Origin: Cycas panzhihuaensis
Lineage: Eukaryota > Cycadophyta
NCBI GenBank assembly: GCA_023213395.1
Contig: CM041465.1
Span: 217,069,741-217,133,740, forward strand
Reading direction: 5' to 3'
DNA: 64,000 nt
Positions within the stretch are counted from its first letter, which is position 1; each line of letters starts with the position of its first letter. The translations under genes were made by a program, and so were the position numbers. Below are positions 12,221-25,133 of the stretch, in pieces. Below the pieces are notes generated by a model. That model searched no databases, was not told the origin of the DNA, and saw nothing but the letters and a program-made list of their open reading frames with translations.

Positions 12221-12582
12221 GTTCTGATACCATGTGAAAACATAAACAAGATCTAAAATACTTCTCTTGTAATGCAAAAAACAAATCAAACACAGCAAAT
12301 AACTATTCAAACCAAATTAATTGATTAGAATACAAAGGGCAAATTGATTGTCGCCTTTAGTCTTTATTTCGACAAAGTTTCACTCAGCTATAGAAATAGG
12401 GTTAGAGCTATATTTATAAGTCTTGAAGTGCCTCATAAAATTACATAATTGGTTGACATAACGATCCAATATAATTGGCCCGTTATTCAACAAGGGATGG
12501 ACTTGACACAACTTTACAATACAATTTAACTACATAATGATACAAACATGGTACAAAGGTACATTTACATAGGAAGATGTCA
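12221..12582 (-). repeat. E3 5' LTR and primer binding site
   Basis: Primer site 12221-12232 reads TGGTATCAGAAC on the reverse strand. The LTR ends TTTTCACA at 12233. Its outer end is less certain; TGACATC at 12582 is the best TG start before E4 integrase homology resumes at about 12598. A TATA box (TTATAAATATAG, reverse strand) lies near 12402-12415. Confidence 0.7.
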
Positions 12583-14523
12583 TTATAGTTTTAATAGTAT
12601 AAGGGGTAAAAAATTGTTATTTGATGCCATTCTAAATGCAAAACTAATTAAACTCCTTGGATGTGTACTCACCATCAAAGTATTTTAGTTCATATACTTG
12701 GTTCATTTTTTATTGCAAGTTGAAATTCATTAAGCTTAGTGAGAGCTTCTGATTTCTATTTCGAGAAATACACCCATACTTTGTGTGAGAACTCATTGAT
12801 AAAGGTGGCGAAGTAGAGAGCTGCTCCAAGAGATTGAGTGGACATGGATCCTACTATATTCAAATGAACTAGCTGCAATAAGTGTTGCGCTCTCCATGCT
12901 TTACCTTTCTGAAAAGGTTCATTGTGTTGTTTTCCCATTAAGCAAGCTTCGCAAAGGCATTTAGCCACTGAAATTTTGGGTAATCATACACTATGTTGTA
13001 TCAAAACATCAATTTAATTCTATCTAGGTTCAAATGCCCTAGTCTCTTGTACCATAACTGATCTTTGCTTAGTGAATGTGAAACTAAGGCATGAGTGCTA
13101 CTAGATGTTGCATCTAATTTGTAGAGGCCATGATCTTCGTGACCAATAGCAACAACTTGGTCTTGTTTGTTTCGAATTATACATTTCCTATTCTTGAAGA
13201 GTATACTCGTTTGTTGCTTATCCAATTGACTAATAGAGAGTAGGCTTCTAGACATGTTGGGTACTAGAAACACATTGCCACTAGGAAATGTCTGAGCAAG
13301 GTTTTGTTCATTGCTAAGAGGAGCAACTATACCGACACTTGGAATTTCTATAGTGACATGATCACCAAAGGTCATTGTTTCACCCATGCTTTCTTGTATG
13401 TTAATCAACAAATCTGCATCGCCAATCATGTGATGGGATGCACCTAAATTGACAACCCAAGTGTTGTCATTTTTGTAGCCACTCTAACCACAAAATAACT
13501 TATTATATTGATCGTGTTGTGTAGTGTGGCTCTAATAGTCACCACGAAATGTCCCCCTTTGTTTGCCACATTGACCTCTTTGAAATATACCTTGATTTGG
13601 TCCTTGTGGGAGGAATTGTTATTGCTTCCATATGTTGCTTTATTTCTTCTTGCAGTTTGATTGAATGTTACTAACTTTGCCACAGCAATGGCATGTGACT
13701 GCTTTTGACTTTCTACCATTGAGGTTATGGTTGCCAAATTTCTTTTGAAAATTTTGCTTGGGCATCATTGGTTGCTTAACCTATTACTTTATAATGAAAG
13801 CACCTGATGTGCTTGCTTCCTTTTGTCAAGAGTAAATCTCTTATTCTTGTAATAAAAATCTCTCCAACTCATTAAAAGGCAGGGTTGACAATGTGTTGGT
13901 GCAAGAAATGTCAGAGATGAAGTCATTGTAATCCTTTGGAAGAGCATGAATAGTTGTCATGATCAGATCTTCATTTGAAGTTGGTTTACTAAGTGCAGTC
14001 AATTGATTGTTGATTGATTTTACAGAGGATAAATATGCCCCTACGGGCTTTACAAATTGTAAGTTGAACAATTTAGCTTTAAACATAACAATACAAGCAT
14101 CATCTCGTCTTTCATTTAATGATAAAATAATATCCCAAGCTTCTTTAGAAGAAGTAGCAGAATCAATGTTTTGATCTACATTATTACTTATAGACAAATG
14201 AATAAAAGCCAATGCAACTTTATCTTTGACTTTAAATGTGGGAAGTGCAACTGGATCTGTAAGAATTAAATTATTTGGATCAGTTGGATTAGGAGTTGGT
14301 GTAGGTTTGATGATTGTGCCATTCACATATCCTCATAGTTCGTTCATAATCAATAGATTTTTAACTTATTTTTTGCATGCTAAAAAATTCTCACTTCTAG
14401 TAAGATTGATTGTGTTAGCATTAAGCATTGTAATGGCCATGTTTAAAATATTGTAGATAAAAACGAGCTTGGAAACTATCAAGTTACTCTGCTTAAGTTC
14501 CACTTGATATTTCAAGTTATCCA
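12583..14523 (-). mobile_element. E4: Ty1/copia fragment, host of E3 and E5
   Basis: Carries gag, PR and the first part of IN, closely related to E3 and E8. It is cut on the left by the E3 5' LTR inside IN (after TPYT, about 12598) and on the right by the E5 5' LTR (14524), 83 bp upstream of its gag start. It is therefore the outermost layer of the nest that reaches 37262. Confidence 0.8.
12598..14440 (-). pseudogene. E4 gag-PR-IN remnant
   Basis: Gag starts at ATG 14440 (MAITMLNANTINLT), then stops by codon 30 and opens again at 14326-13841 with the KEAWDIILSLNERRDD and DFISDIS blocks of copia gag. PR near 13440-13470 reads NLGAS, so the catalytic Asp is lost. IN keeps LLSISQLDKQQ (about 13210-13240) and CLCEACLMGKQHN (12910-12960). 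The first core motif reads HLNIVG instead of HSD-type and the next FINEF instead of FIDDF. Remnants of the GEYTSKEF block lie near 12650-12680 with stops. Multiple frameshifts. Confidence 0.83.
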
Positions 14524-14741
14524 TGTTGGAATATTAATGTTCTATCCTATGTTTTAGCTTGGGGGATCTCTTATGTATAATTAAGGGTCGTGTGTCATGA
14601 TCCTTCTTTTGTTTAAGAATGACACTTAGCATACATGTATTGGGTCTCTTTTGTAAATCACTTGTATTTATATGAGAGGGAAACTCTCACCCATCAAAAA
14701 GGAAAATCATTTTTTTTGAAATTTAGTCTTTTTCTTCAACA
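14524..14741 (+). repeat. E5 5' LTR (218 bp)
   Basis: Begins TGTTGGAATATTAATG and ends CTTCTTCAACA, directly followed by the primer site TGGTATCAGAA (14742-14752). A TATA-like TATTTATATGA lies near 14666. Confidence 0.88.
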
Positions 14742-15436
14742 TGGTATCAGAATAGGTCTGGTAGGAACATTAAACATTAATTTTTTTCAAGAGGAGGAGA
14801 AATTTGAATAAGAAGGAGACTAAAGGAAACTAAGGTTTAAAACAAAGTTTTTTCAAGGAAAACAACTCCAGAAGACCCTATACAGAACTCTTGTATGGCT
14901 CTGTGTGGCCTTGTGCGACCAACATTTGAAGTGCTCAGATCATCATGAAATTTTACCAACAAAAATGTTTTTATGAGTAGAGTTTGTTGTCTCAAAGACT
15001 TGATTGTAAATTCAGTCTCAGTTAGCAGGAAATCACTGAAAAGTAAGGATGTAGGTTTGGAACTTCTTTTGCTATTTTCTCTCATTTTTTTTTTTCAGTT
15101 TCAGTCACTGCAATTGGTCTTAAAATCTTCCTTAGGCATAAGCTTTCCATCAAGTATAAATTTGCTGAGGGATTTCAAGAAATTTTCAGGTTATGAACAA
15201 AATACAGTTTAAATCTTAGTCGCCCATTTCATTTTCAAGTCCTTTTTCTCTCAAACGAAAACTCCAATCCAAATTCCGTCTGCAAATTCAAATAGGCGGT
15301 GAAGAGATCTATGTTTTGAGGGGTCTTTCTTGAATTCCATACAATTGTACCTTTTTCGTACAACTGTACAGTTTTGACCTGCTACAGTGAAAAAAATAGA
15401 GTTTCTTGTAGTTCTCTTTATTGACTCTTATAAAAT
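14742..15436 (+). other. E5 leader
   Basis: About 0.7 kb, no coding region. Near the primer site is a CTATACAG/TTGTATGG cluster (14878-14900), then a GAAATTTTACCAACAA block (about 14947-14962) also found in other leaders. Close to the gag start is a GTAC cluster (about 15348-15372) with TTGTACC, CGTACAACTGTACAG. Confidence 0.7.
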
Positions 15437-17002
15437 GACCTCTATTTATTCATTAGGAGAGTCAGATAAATTAATTAGACAAAATTATGCAGCTTGGAGA
15501 ATTAAAGTAAAGTGTCTTTTAGTTGCCAAGAATGCCTAGGACATGGTCATTGAGAAAGAAATAAAACTAGTTGCCATAGATACTATAAAGCTTGTCAATT
15601 GGGAGGAAAGGGACATACATGCATTGGAGCCTCCTCCTCAGTAGAAGCCTGAAAATTTCTTGCAGCCTTATGTAGTCAAAAAAATGAAGCTCGTATTATT
15701 ACCTTTAGAGAACAACTGTACTGGCTCCATTTAAGGGAGGTTGAACAAGTTTATGATTTATTACTAAATTGGTAAAAGTTAAAGACAGTCTTATATTTGC
15801 AGGTGAATCTATATTAGACACAAAATTTGTTTGTCTGGTACTTAATAAATTACCCAAGTTGTTTAATAGTCTAGTGAACACGCTTACTGTGGGAGGTCAA
15901 GTTTGTACTATGTTATTTAATACCTTGTGTGGACATCTTCTTCAACAAGAGTAGAGGATATGACGATATGATGAAGAAATTGAAGTTAAAGAAGCATTCT
16001 TCTCTAGACTTAGCATTGGAGAACGAGATTATGGTAGAGGTAGAACCATAAAAGGAAGATCAACATATACAAGGACAAGCAGAGGAAGATCAGTACCTGT
16101 TAGAGGAAAATTAACAGATAATTGGGTATGTTATCACTATGGTAGCCCATGACACTTTGCTATTGATTATAGATTAGTAGAAATATCTCCCTATTATTAC
16201 TGTGGGAGTTTGCACATCTTTCAAGCAATCGTTTTCACAAAAGAGCTGAAATCTCTAAGGGAAAACATGTGGAAGACAACTAAAACAATGAACAATCTAA
16301 AGATGAAGAAGAAGAGGAAACAACTTTTGTTGCTGCGTTAGTCTCCTGCACTTGAAGCAATGAAGACTGGTTTATAGATTTTGGAGCCTCAAATTATATG
16401 ACTGGCAGAAAAGATTGGTTTGAGACTCTTAATCCTTATTCAGTAAATAAAATTGTTGAACTTGGAGATAATTTTTCTCTGAAGATTAAAGGCAAAGGAA
16501 CATTTGCAGTTAAAATCAAGTAAGAAGCCAAAAAGATTGGTAATGTTCTATTTGTTCTAGGGCTAAAGAAAAATCTTCTTTTTGTATCCCAATTAAGAAA
16601 GAAAAAGCTTAGAGTCATTTTTCATGAAGATGGAAAATATTATATTTGTGACAATGAAAAAATGTGGTAATGTCATTGTTGAAGGGATAGAGTCTGATAA
16701 TCTTTATAAATTAGTCTCTACTCTGATTCTTCCCTTTTCTGTAAAAATTTTTGCCACTCAAAGCATTAATAATGAAACCTAGCATTCCCAGTATGGACAT
16801 ATTGCAGATGATAAACTGAAAATGCTTAAAAATTTTGATATGGTTAATGGATTACTTATTGACATTACAATAAATTCTTTTGTTTGCAAAAGTTGTATGA
16901 TGGGCAAATAACATAGAGCATCATTTCAAGAAAGCAACTTGAGAGCACAAAAAAAACTGGAACCGGTTCATAGTGATATATATGGACCAATTACACCACA
17001 TT
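15437..17002 (+). pseudogene. E5 gag, protease, N-terminal integrase
   Basis: Starts MTSIYSLGESDKL at 15437. A stop follows at about codon 35, and many more occur. A readable gag piece spans 15769-15954 (LNKLPKLFNSLVNTL). The zinc knuckles near 16120-16210 are degraded. PR near 16365-16400 reads DFGAS in place of DSGAS. IN shows GLKKNLLFVSQL (about 16560-16600), GHIADDKLKMLK, CKSCMMGK then a stop, and HSDIYGPIT (about 16960-16990). The frame is interrupted at 17003-17007 by E6 and continues at 35225. Confidence 0.85.
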
Positions 17003-17007
17003 CTATT

Positions 17008-17211
17008 TGTTAAACTCTCAATGAAAGTTCATATCATTAATGAGGGAAGTCCCTCTATAAATACAATGTGAGTTACATGAGCCTTAAACATGGTTGAATG
17101 CATGTATACCACTTGTCATAGGCTGAGTAAAGAGGAAATGACACATAATCCTCACTTGTATATTATAATAAGTTTAATACAATAAGCCTAGATAAAACAT
17201 TAACTTTAACA
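17008..17211 (-). repeat. E6 3' LTR (204 bp)
   Basis: Reverse strand begins TGTTAAAGTTAATG at 17211, right after the purine tract AAGAGAGGG (17212-17220), and ends GAGAGTTTAACA at 17008. Compared with the 5' LTR it has 15 extra bases near 17169-17183, apparently a local duplication around AATAAG. Confidence 0.93.
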
Positions 17212-18867
17212 CCCTCTCTTAATGTTTTACCTATTTTATTCCAAGTTTGTCTCTAAAGAATTGGAATTTATCCTTGCTTAGAGGTTTTGTAAATATGTCA
17301 GCAACTTGCTCATCTGATGTGCAATGCAGCAACTCTACTTCCTTATTTTGAACCTTCTCTCTTATGAAATGATGATGAACCTCTATATGTTTTATTTTGG
17401 CATGAAGAATAGGATTTTTGGTGATCTTAATTGTGCTCTAATTGTCATAAAATAGAATGGTAGGAATGTTTTGTTCTTGATCTAGGTCTTTTAGTAGCTG
17501 TCTCATCTAGATTTTGATCTTTTTGTTGACTTGTATTTGGCTTTTATATAGGATAGTGTGATTGTTGATTGCATTTTGTTGCTCTATGATATTATTGTTG
17601 AACCCATAGAAAAACATTATCCTATTGTAGACTTCCTGTTTGTCCTATCTCCTGCTCAATCTGAGTCGCTACTACTAGTTAGCTATATTGTATTGATCTT
17701 TGCATAGTTCAATCCCAGATTTGTTGTTCTTTTTAAATATCTAAGAATTCTCTTTGCTGCATTCCAATGTGATATCTTGGGCTCTTGCTTATATTTAGAA
17801 ATTATGTCAACTGAATAAGAGATGTCGGGTCTTGTAGCAGTGAGATATATTAGACTTCCAACTAGTTGTCTACATGACCATCTGCATCATGATTTAATAC
17901 ACAACCTGTTTCCATAGGTGCGGCACAATTGTTACAATTTTCCATGTTAAATCTTCTCATCAGATTTCTAATGTACTTGGACTAAGATAAAATAATTGAA
18001 TATTTTAGCTGAGTTACCTCAATTCCAAGATAATAATGTAACAATCCTATGTCAGTCATTTCAAAGACTTTTTCTAATTGAGTCTTTATAGATGTGATGG
18101 AATCTGTATCACTTCCTGTGAGGAGCATATCATCTACATACACCACTATTATAGTTATCAAACTCTTATTGATTTTTACATATAGTCTTGGATTAGATTC
18201 ACACCTATGGAAGTTATTGTGAACAAGATATTTATCCAATTTTGCATACCATCCCCTTGGTGCTTGTTTTAGCCCATACAAGGCCGCCTTTAATTTGCAT
18301 GCAAGATTTTCTTGTTCTAATTTTGCATAACCTTCTGGTTGATGCATGTATACTTTCTCTTTTAAGCCACCATTTAAGAAAGCACTTCTCATATCAAGTT
18401 GGAAAATTTTCCAGTTTTGTTGAGCAGTTAAAGCAATTACAGTTCTCACAATGTTTAGTTTACCTACTGGTGAGAACATTTCATCATAGTTTATTCCACC
18501 AGTCTGAGTGTACCCTTTAGCAACTAATCTTGCTTTATATTTTTCAATTTCTCTATTAGATTTTTCTATTACCTTGTAAACCCATTTGCAATTGACATTG
18601 AATTTGTTTGTCGGATGCTCAATCAACTTACAGGTTTCATTTTTTGCAATTGCAACTATCTTGGCATCCATTGTTGTTTTCCATTCAGGATGTTGGCTTG
18701 CTTTTTCGTATGTTTGAGGTTCAACAAGACATGCTAATGCTTGATATTTTTGTGATCTCGTTCTGTGTTAAAAAACATTTCCTTTTGCTTCCTCATTTTG
18801 GCATCTTGTTTGGAGGAATCCTACTAACCTATTCTTTGGATGTAGTCCTTTGCTCTTCTTCTCTTGG
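17212..18867 (-). pseudogene. E6 RT and RNase H
   Basis: The longest open piece (17982-18671, 229 codons) covers most of [51 protein letters not shown] and an intact YVDDMLLTGSD near 18110-18135. Beyond it RNase H continues to 17222 with stops and shifts. The upstream edge reads into the region before RT (QEKKSKGLHPKNR, about 18830-18860) and stops at the E7 insertion. The matching upstream half begins at 31836. Confidence 0.92.
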
Positions 18868-18872
18868 AATAC

Positions 18873-19073
18873 TGAAAGAAAACTTAGTGGAAATGTAGAA
18901 TGCTCATTGATTATGTGAGAGATGATCTCTCTATAAATACAAGGAAGGTTTTGTAACTGCTTAATACGTGTAAGCCACTTCTTAATCTTACAATGAAGAG
19001 GGAATGGCACATAACCCTCATTAGATAACTATACAACTTTAGATCCTATCATAGATAAAACATTATTCTAACA
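18873..19073 (-). repeat. E7 3' LTR (201 bp)
   Basis: Reverse strand begins TGTTAGAATAATGTTTTATC at 19073, preceded by the purine tract AAGAGAGGG (19074-19082), and ends AAGTTTTCTTTCA at 18873. Confidence 0.94.
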
Positions 19074-19586
19074 CCCTCTCTTAATGTTTTATCTATCTTA
19101 GACCAAGCTTATTTCTAAAAAATTGAAATTTATCTTTGTTGAGGGGTTTTGTCAAGATATCTGCAATTTGTTTATTTGATGTACAATGCATTAGCTCAAT
19201 TTCTTTGTTCTGTACTTTCCCCTTAATGAAGTGATGGTGCACTTCAATATGTTTAGTTCTGGCATGGAAGACTGGATTCTTTGCCAACTTTATTGTGCTT
19301 TGATTATCACAATAAAGAATTGTTGGACCATCCTACTTTTGATTTAGATCTGTTAGCGACAGTCTCATCCATGCTGCTTCACAGGATTCACTTACAGTTG
19401 ACTTGTATTTTGCCTTTGTAGATGTTAAAGCAATAGTTGGTTGCCTTTTATTGATCCAACACATTGTTGCTGATTCAAAAGAAAACAATATCCAGTAGTT
19501 GATTTCCTATTTTCTTTGTCTCCAACCCAATCAGAATCACTATATCTAATTAACTTCTCTACATCGTTTCTTATATATGTAAGTTC
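19074..19586 (-). pseudogene. E7 RNase H end
   Basis: The open piece 19093-19287 holds AKNPVFHARTKHIEVHHHF and ADILTKPLNKDKFQ, the conserved end of copia RNase H. The CDNQS region is readable near 19300. Further upstream the frame is broken and ends at the E8 insertion; the other half continues from 27351. AGTTC at 19582-19586 is one copy of the E8 target duplication. Confidence 0.92.
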
Positions 19587-20141
19587 TATTAAACCTTATG
19601 TTTACATGTTAAGTATGTATTTTATTCACTTTATTCTTTCATTCATTATTTTGTACTTTATGGGGTGACTTATCACTTAAGTGATAAAGTGCACACCCAC
19701 ATTCCTCCTAGTGACATAACATTGTAACTAAAGGGTCAAATGGACCCTCATGCATCTTTGCTTACTTGAGAGTCCAAAAGGACACGTGTTCTTCATGCGT
19801 GACATGCAAGACATGCATTGCATGTAGCTTGGATGTTTGCCACTTGTCAAACATCCAACGCTGTTAGGTAATCTCAGTTTCTCTATATATTGATACCTCT
19901 CCTCATGTCTCATATGTAGAGTTGGAGTGTAATGTTATGCTATCAGTTTGCTAATCAATTGGTATTCTTTGGAGTAGGACTAATTCCTTCACCTCATACT
20001 TTGGTATCATCTTGCTCCTTTGATCTTGGTCTTGCTTATCTTTTAATTTTCCTCCTATACTTTCTAGAACTAGAGTGAACTATCTTCATGATCTTGGATT
20101 TTATTGATCTTAGGCATTCTAATCCTTTGGCCTTTTCAACA
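19587..20141 (+). repeat. E8 5' LTR (555 bp)
   Basis: Begins TATTAAACC, where the 3' copy has TGTTAAACC, so the terminal G has mutated to A. Ends CCTTTTCAACA. It contains a TATA-like CTCTATATATTG near 19880 and the palindrome CACTTAAGTG near 19674. Confidence 0.96.
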
Positions 20142-22615
20142 TTTGGTATCAAAGCTAGAGGAGACTAGTTCCCTCTGTTCTGATTTCTTCTTCAAGGGAG
20201 ACTTAGAGTGGGTTTTACAAACCCGTGGTGATGACCTTCGCTCTCCGAAGGCGATCCAAGGTTTGTTTAAGTTCACCACTGCAAATCAAATACATTTCTG
20301 GAGCAATTTTAGTGGTTGGAGCTCATCATATTCAGTTCTGAATTTTTTTTTTAGATCTTCTTTAAGGGTTTTGAGCTAATCTACTCAAGTTTTCTTGTAT
20401 TTTTTCACTAAAGATTGATTTTTTCAGCTGGTTCTTCTTCCAAATTATAGTGTTGGAGTATTATGTTGGTGTTTAAATCTCATTGACTGAGATTATTTCA
20501 AAGTTCAGACTTCTTGCAGGCTGTGGATAAATTTTGGGCCATTTTTAACCCTCAAACCCCACTAAAAAATTTAAAATCTTTGGTGCTGATTTTATTTAGC
20601 TTGTCTGGACTATAAATCAGTCTAATAGTTATTGTCTATGACATGTAATTGACCTTCACCAAAAATTTCTCAGTGTTGGGCGAATTCCTCACTATTTTTA
20701 GTGAAACTTACTTAAAAAAATTAATGTTTTTCACTCTTTTTTATCACAACAGGCCGACTGTCCACATACTGACCCTGCATGCAACTGTAGAAGACTTCAG
20801 TGAAGAGTTTCACTGATTAATACGAGGGTTTAAAATCCTTGATAGTCGTATGGCTCCAGTTTTACCTTCTCAAGGTTGTGCGACCAGCCATCACTTCACT
20901 AACTCACAGCTCGCTGCATGATTGATGAAAATCCATAAGATTTGAGAGGGAGATGACTACCATTTGGGCGCCCTTCCTCTTGAATTTTTAGCACAAATAG
21001 AGGTCTCTACACGTTGTTCTCATCATTTGCGTGTCCACAAGAGCCGCCCGAGCTGCTAGAGTCACGCCGCGACTTAAAAATTTGAATTTTTTCAAATATT
21101 TCAAGTTTGGACATTGCAAAATATACTTTATGTTATGTTCTTTAGAATATTCCTAAGTATATCCATCTTTTCATGAAGTTTAGTAACTATAGTCACCCTC
21201 TTAATCACTAAAAATCACCTTTTTAAGTCAAAATTAATACTTTTTCAAGTGATTTTTTAGTTGGTGACCATATTAGCTTTTCTTTTGTGGCAATAGGGAC
21301 TAACTCTAGTATTTTTCAAGTATCTTTCACATTAAAAAGTAATGTTTTTTCCTTTTTAAAGCTTTTTTAGTCATTTGGGACTTTTTTGATTTAATTCTTC
21401 TAAGAAAAAAAATCAATTTTTTTTTTCGTTTTTTAGAGTTTAAAATCTTCATTATACTTAATGATCTCATCAAATCATTAATGCAAAATCAGTTACTCAT
21501 CTGTGGAGATTAAAATTACTTGATTAAAGTCTTCAATCAAGGCTCCCTGCGTGGTGTTCTTGTTGCTTAAAGTTGCATAAAAAGTTAAATTTCAGCCTTT
21601 GTCTTTTGGCACTTTTTGCCTTATTTAACACTTATTTCATGTTTGCAAGTGTTAAAAGGCATCGAAAGAAGTGATTTTTAAGTGTTGTAACCTTGCTAAA
21701 GTGATCCTCATCACTATTTCAACACTTTTCTTAAGGCACCTTGCATGGTGACCTACTTCCCTTAGTCTCAAAAAGGGCTCAAGGAGATTTGTTACTTAAT
21801 AAAAATCACTCATTTTGTTGATCATTGGGAGTATTTCAAAGTCCCAACACTTGGTGCTTGGCGTCTTCAGTTTGCAAGTGATCTTCCTCTCTTTTCTTCA
21901 AGCATTAAAAGGAACCCACTTGCATTTTTTCAACACAAAGGCTTTGCTCATTTTTCATTGAAGCACTTAGCACCTTCTTCAAAGTGCTTACATTTTTCAC
22001 ATTGTACTAAAGCACTTCTTTTACTTAGATTTGATAACACTACTTCACACTATGAAGTGACCTTGTAAAACACTCAAAGTGTTGATTGTTCATTGTAAAC
22101 ATTAACTAAGCATCCACATCATCCAAGTAAAATCTACTCTAAAGTCCACTTCAATCTTCTAAAAGTGAACTTTAAAATCAAGTAGGATAGGCCTAGAAAA
22201 GGTTCAAACCTTGCCTCTAAAATAACCTTAAACTTGGTGCATTCTCTATGGAACCAACTGACCGTACGGTCAGTGAACGACAATTAAGGTTGCTTGAGGG
22301 AAAGGAGGTTCGAAAAGGGTGTTATTAAGACTGTGAATCCCAGGAAAAGCATGGTATGTCCATGCAGATCAACCCTACCTGCCTTGTCCTAGATTTGGCT
22401 TGGTCAACTGTTGGATCTCTTCTATACATCAGGGTTGGACCAACTCTTTTGCTTAGTCCTCCACCCCTCATCACTCCATTCAGTTGTTGGATCTTCTAGA
22501 AAGATCATGACCATTGGTTTTTTTAGAAGGTAAAACGCAAGCGACGAAAGCATTGAGTTTCCAAGTCATCTGCTAGCTTCAAGCTCTTTACACTTTAAAC
22601 ACGGTTGCTTTAAAC
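20142..22615 (+). other. E8 leader (2.5 kb)
   Basis: Primer site at its start, then no coding region. Very long for a copia leader. It contains repeated AAGTGTTAAAA-type words around 21640-21730 and a perfect 18-bp palindrome, ACTGACCGTACGGTCAGT, at 22257-22274, about 340 bp before gag. Confidence 0.7.
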
Positions 22616-23590
22616 ATGCTTAATGCATGCACAATCAAGTTGACAGGTCAAGAGAATTATCAAGATTGGAAGAGGCAAACACAAAACCTCTTAAAGATGA
22701 ATAAACTTTGGGGCTATGTTTCTGGCAGAATTCCTTTACCTGAACCTATAGAGATTGATGGTGTTGTTGTTGATCCTAATGATGATTATGTTGCCACTTA
22801 GGAAGCCAAGGATGAAATAGCTTTGGCATTTTTACATATGGTTATTGATGTGCATGTTTATCAAAACATTTCAAATGCTGAAACATCTAAAGAAGCTTGG
22901 GACATTTTGTCCTCCTTGTATGAAAGGCGAGATGAAGCTCGCATATTGTCGGTGAAAGCAAAACTTTATTCTATAAAGTATGTAAAGCCTATGTCATCAT
23001 TTTTGCTTCTATTAAAGAAATTTGTAATGAATTGAATACTTTAGGCAAACCTGCTTCTAGGGATGAGCTTGTAATCACCACCATTCGAGCTTTGCCTAAA
23101 TATTTCAATGGCTTTATCTCATCTATCACATGAGATGGCTCTCTTTTTGGCATGTGCTTCAATCAACTAGAGAGTTTATTACTTCAAGAGGAACAAATTT
23201 ATGCTAAAGAAAATGATGATGGTGCATCTACTTCAGGAGCTTTCACGGCCAAGTCGAAGGCCAAGCAAACTCCCAAACTTCCACTTACAAAATAGTTTGG
23301 GAATATGAACATTGGCACCTCAAAAGTCAATGTTATTTGTCATTATTGTGACAAGGTTGGCCACATAGCTCCTGATTGTCGAAAGAAGAAAGCCGACCTT
23401 CAGTGTATACATCAGCAGTAGCCACATCAGAGACAATAACAACCTCATCAACAGTTCCAGCAGCAGCAGCGGTTTCAGCAACAGCAACATCACTATCCCC
23501 CTCGACCAAATCGAGGTGCATATCGAGGAGGTCAAAGAGGAAGGGGGGGTTTCAGAGGTGGCAATCAATGCCACACAAATTAGTTTGCAG
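22616..23590 (+). pseudogene. E8 gag
   Basis: Starts at the first in-frame ATG (22616, MLNACTIKLTGQENYQDWKRQ). A TAG stop follows at 22799; the second piece 22823-23035 carries SKEAWDILSSLYERRDEARI, the copia gag core. A further piece with frameshifts leads to a complete zinc knuckle CHYCDKVGHIAPDC (about 23338-23380). Then comes a Gln-rich low-complexity stretch (CAGCAG-type repeats, 23400-23500). A TAG also interrupts the frame near 23293. Confidence 0.92.
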
Positions 23591-25133
23591 AAGAGGATAA
23601 GCTACTTTATGCTTATCACACCTCAGATGTTGATCAAACTTGGATCATCGACTCGGGGGCATCGCGTCATATGACTGGAAGTGAAGAACTTCTTTATGAC
23701 ATCAAATAAGGAAATGGTAAATTAGTAACTTTTGGCAACAATGAATCAGTGCAGATTTCTGGTATAGGCAAAGTTGCCTCATTTCATTCTTCTTCAAATC
23801 CTTCTTCAACATTTCCCAATGGTGATGCCTACTACATTCCTCCCATGGAGAAGAGTTTGCTATTTGTTAGCCAATTAGACAAGCAACAGATGAGCATTTT
23901 GTTTAAAAATGAGAAATGTGTCATCAGTAACAAGCATGATCAAGTTGTAGCCATTGGTCATGAAGACCATGGCTTTTATAAGTTGGATGCAAATAACATA
24001 ACTTTTGATTCTGCTTACTCTGTCACGGCATCATCAACAAAGATGCGACTTTAGCATCATCGTCTATGCCACTTGAGTTTAGACAATATCAAGTTGATGA
24101 TAAACAAGAACATGGTGCATGGACTTCCAAAATTATATGGTTTAAAATGCCTTTGTGAATCTTGTATAATGGGGACACAACATAGATTGCCTTTTCCTAA
24201 AGGCAAAGCATGGCGTGCATCATATCCTTTGCAGTTGATACATTCTGGTTTATGTGGACCTATGTCCACAACATCTTTTGGAGGAGCATTGTATTACATC
24301 TCTTTCATAGATGATTTCTCTCAGAAAGTTTGGGTTTACTTCCTCAAACAAAAGTTTGAAGCATTCCAGAAGTTCAAGGAATTCAAGCTTGAAGTAGAGA
24401 ATGAATCTGGCTATACAATCAAAATTCTAAGGTCAGATAATGGAGGTGAATTCACTTCAAAAGAATTCACCCAATTTTTCAAGGATAATGGCATTCAGAG
24501 ACAGCTCACTATTCTTCATACTCCTCAACAAAACAGAGTCTCCGAACGTATGAATAGAACTTTGGCAAATAAAGCCAAAGCTATGATGCATGTAAAATGA
24601 CTCACACGAGCATATTGGGCAGAAGCATTCCACACAACAGCTTATGTGGCAAATCGGAGTCCTACTTCAATAGTCACCGACATCACACCAGAAGAAGCTT
24701 GGTCTGGTAAAAGGCCTACTGTCAGTCACTTAAGGACATTTGGGTGTATTGCATATATGCACATCCCCGATCAACAAAGATCTAAGTTAGACAAACATAG
24801 TCTAAAATGCATCTTTGTAGTCTATGCCACTCATAGTAAAGCTTACAAGTTGTATGATCCTATTGGGAAGAAAATGCACCTCTCAAGAGATGTAATCTTT
24901 GCTGAAGAAGAGCATAAGGAGTTGGAATCTGCATCCATCCAACCTCCTTTTGATAAAGGTAAAAAGATTGTTGAGTTTTTCTTTCCCTCTCAATCTTCCA
25001 CATCATGTACATCATCTGCACCAGCTGGACCGTCTACATCATCAGATACTACTCCACTTGATCCTAGCACATCTTCTTTTGATCCATCACTCGCACTTAA
25101 GACATCGAGGTTCAAGTCACATCAGTTAAAAAA
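23591..25133 (+). pseudogene. E8 protease and integrase
   Basis: PR: WIIDSGASRHMTG (about 23642-23680) with intact DSGAS. IN: KSLLFVSQLDKQQ (23852-23890), the zinc-binding region CLCESCIMGTQH (24148-24185), then the core. The first catalytic Asp (usual HSDLCGP) is Gly (HSGLCGP, about 24240-24260). The second (RSDNGGEF, 24433-24455) and the Glu (VSERMNRT, 24539-24560) are kept. A TGA after 24597 and a TAG near 24052 break the frame. The C-terminal piece (24646-25353) has AYMHIPDQQRSKLD and a Ser/Thr/Pro-rich linker. Confidence 0.93.

Larger units (their letters stand above)
8092..12582 (-). mobile_element. E3: Ty1/copia element, 3' half missing
   Basis: From right to left on the reverse strand: 5' LTR, primer binding site, an unusually long leader (1.8 kb), gag, PR and IN. 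Copia homology stops near 8092 just after the YDPI block of the IN C-terminal region and is replaced by the unrelated zinc-knuckle sequence. RT, RNase H and 3' LTR are absent. Its 5' LTR abuts the IN of E4 in the same orientation, so E3 most likely inserted into E4. Confidence 0.82.
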
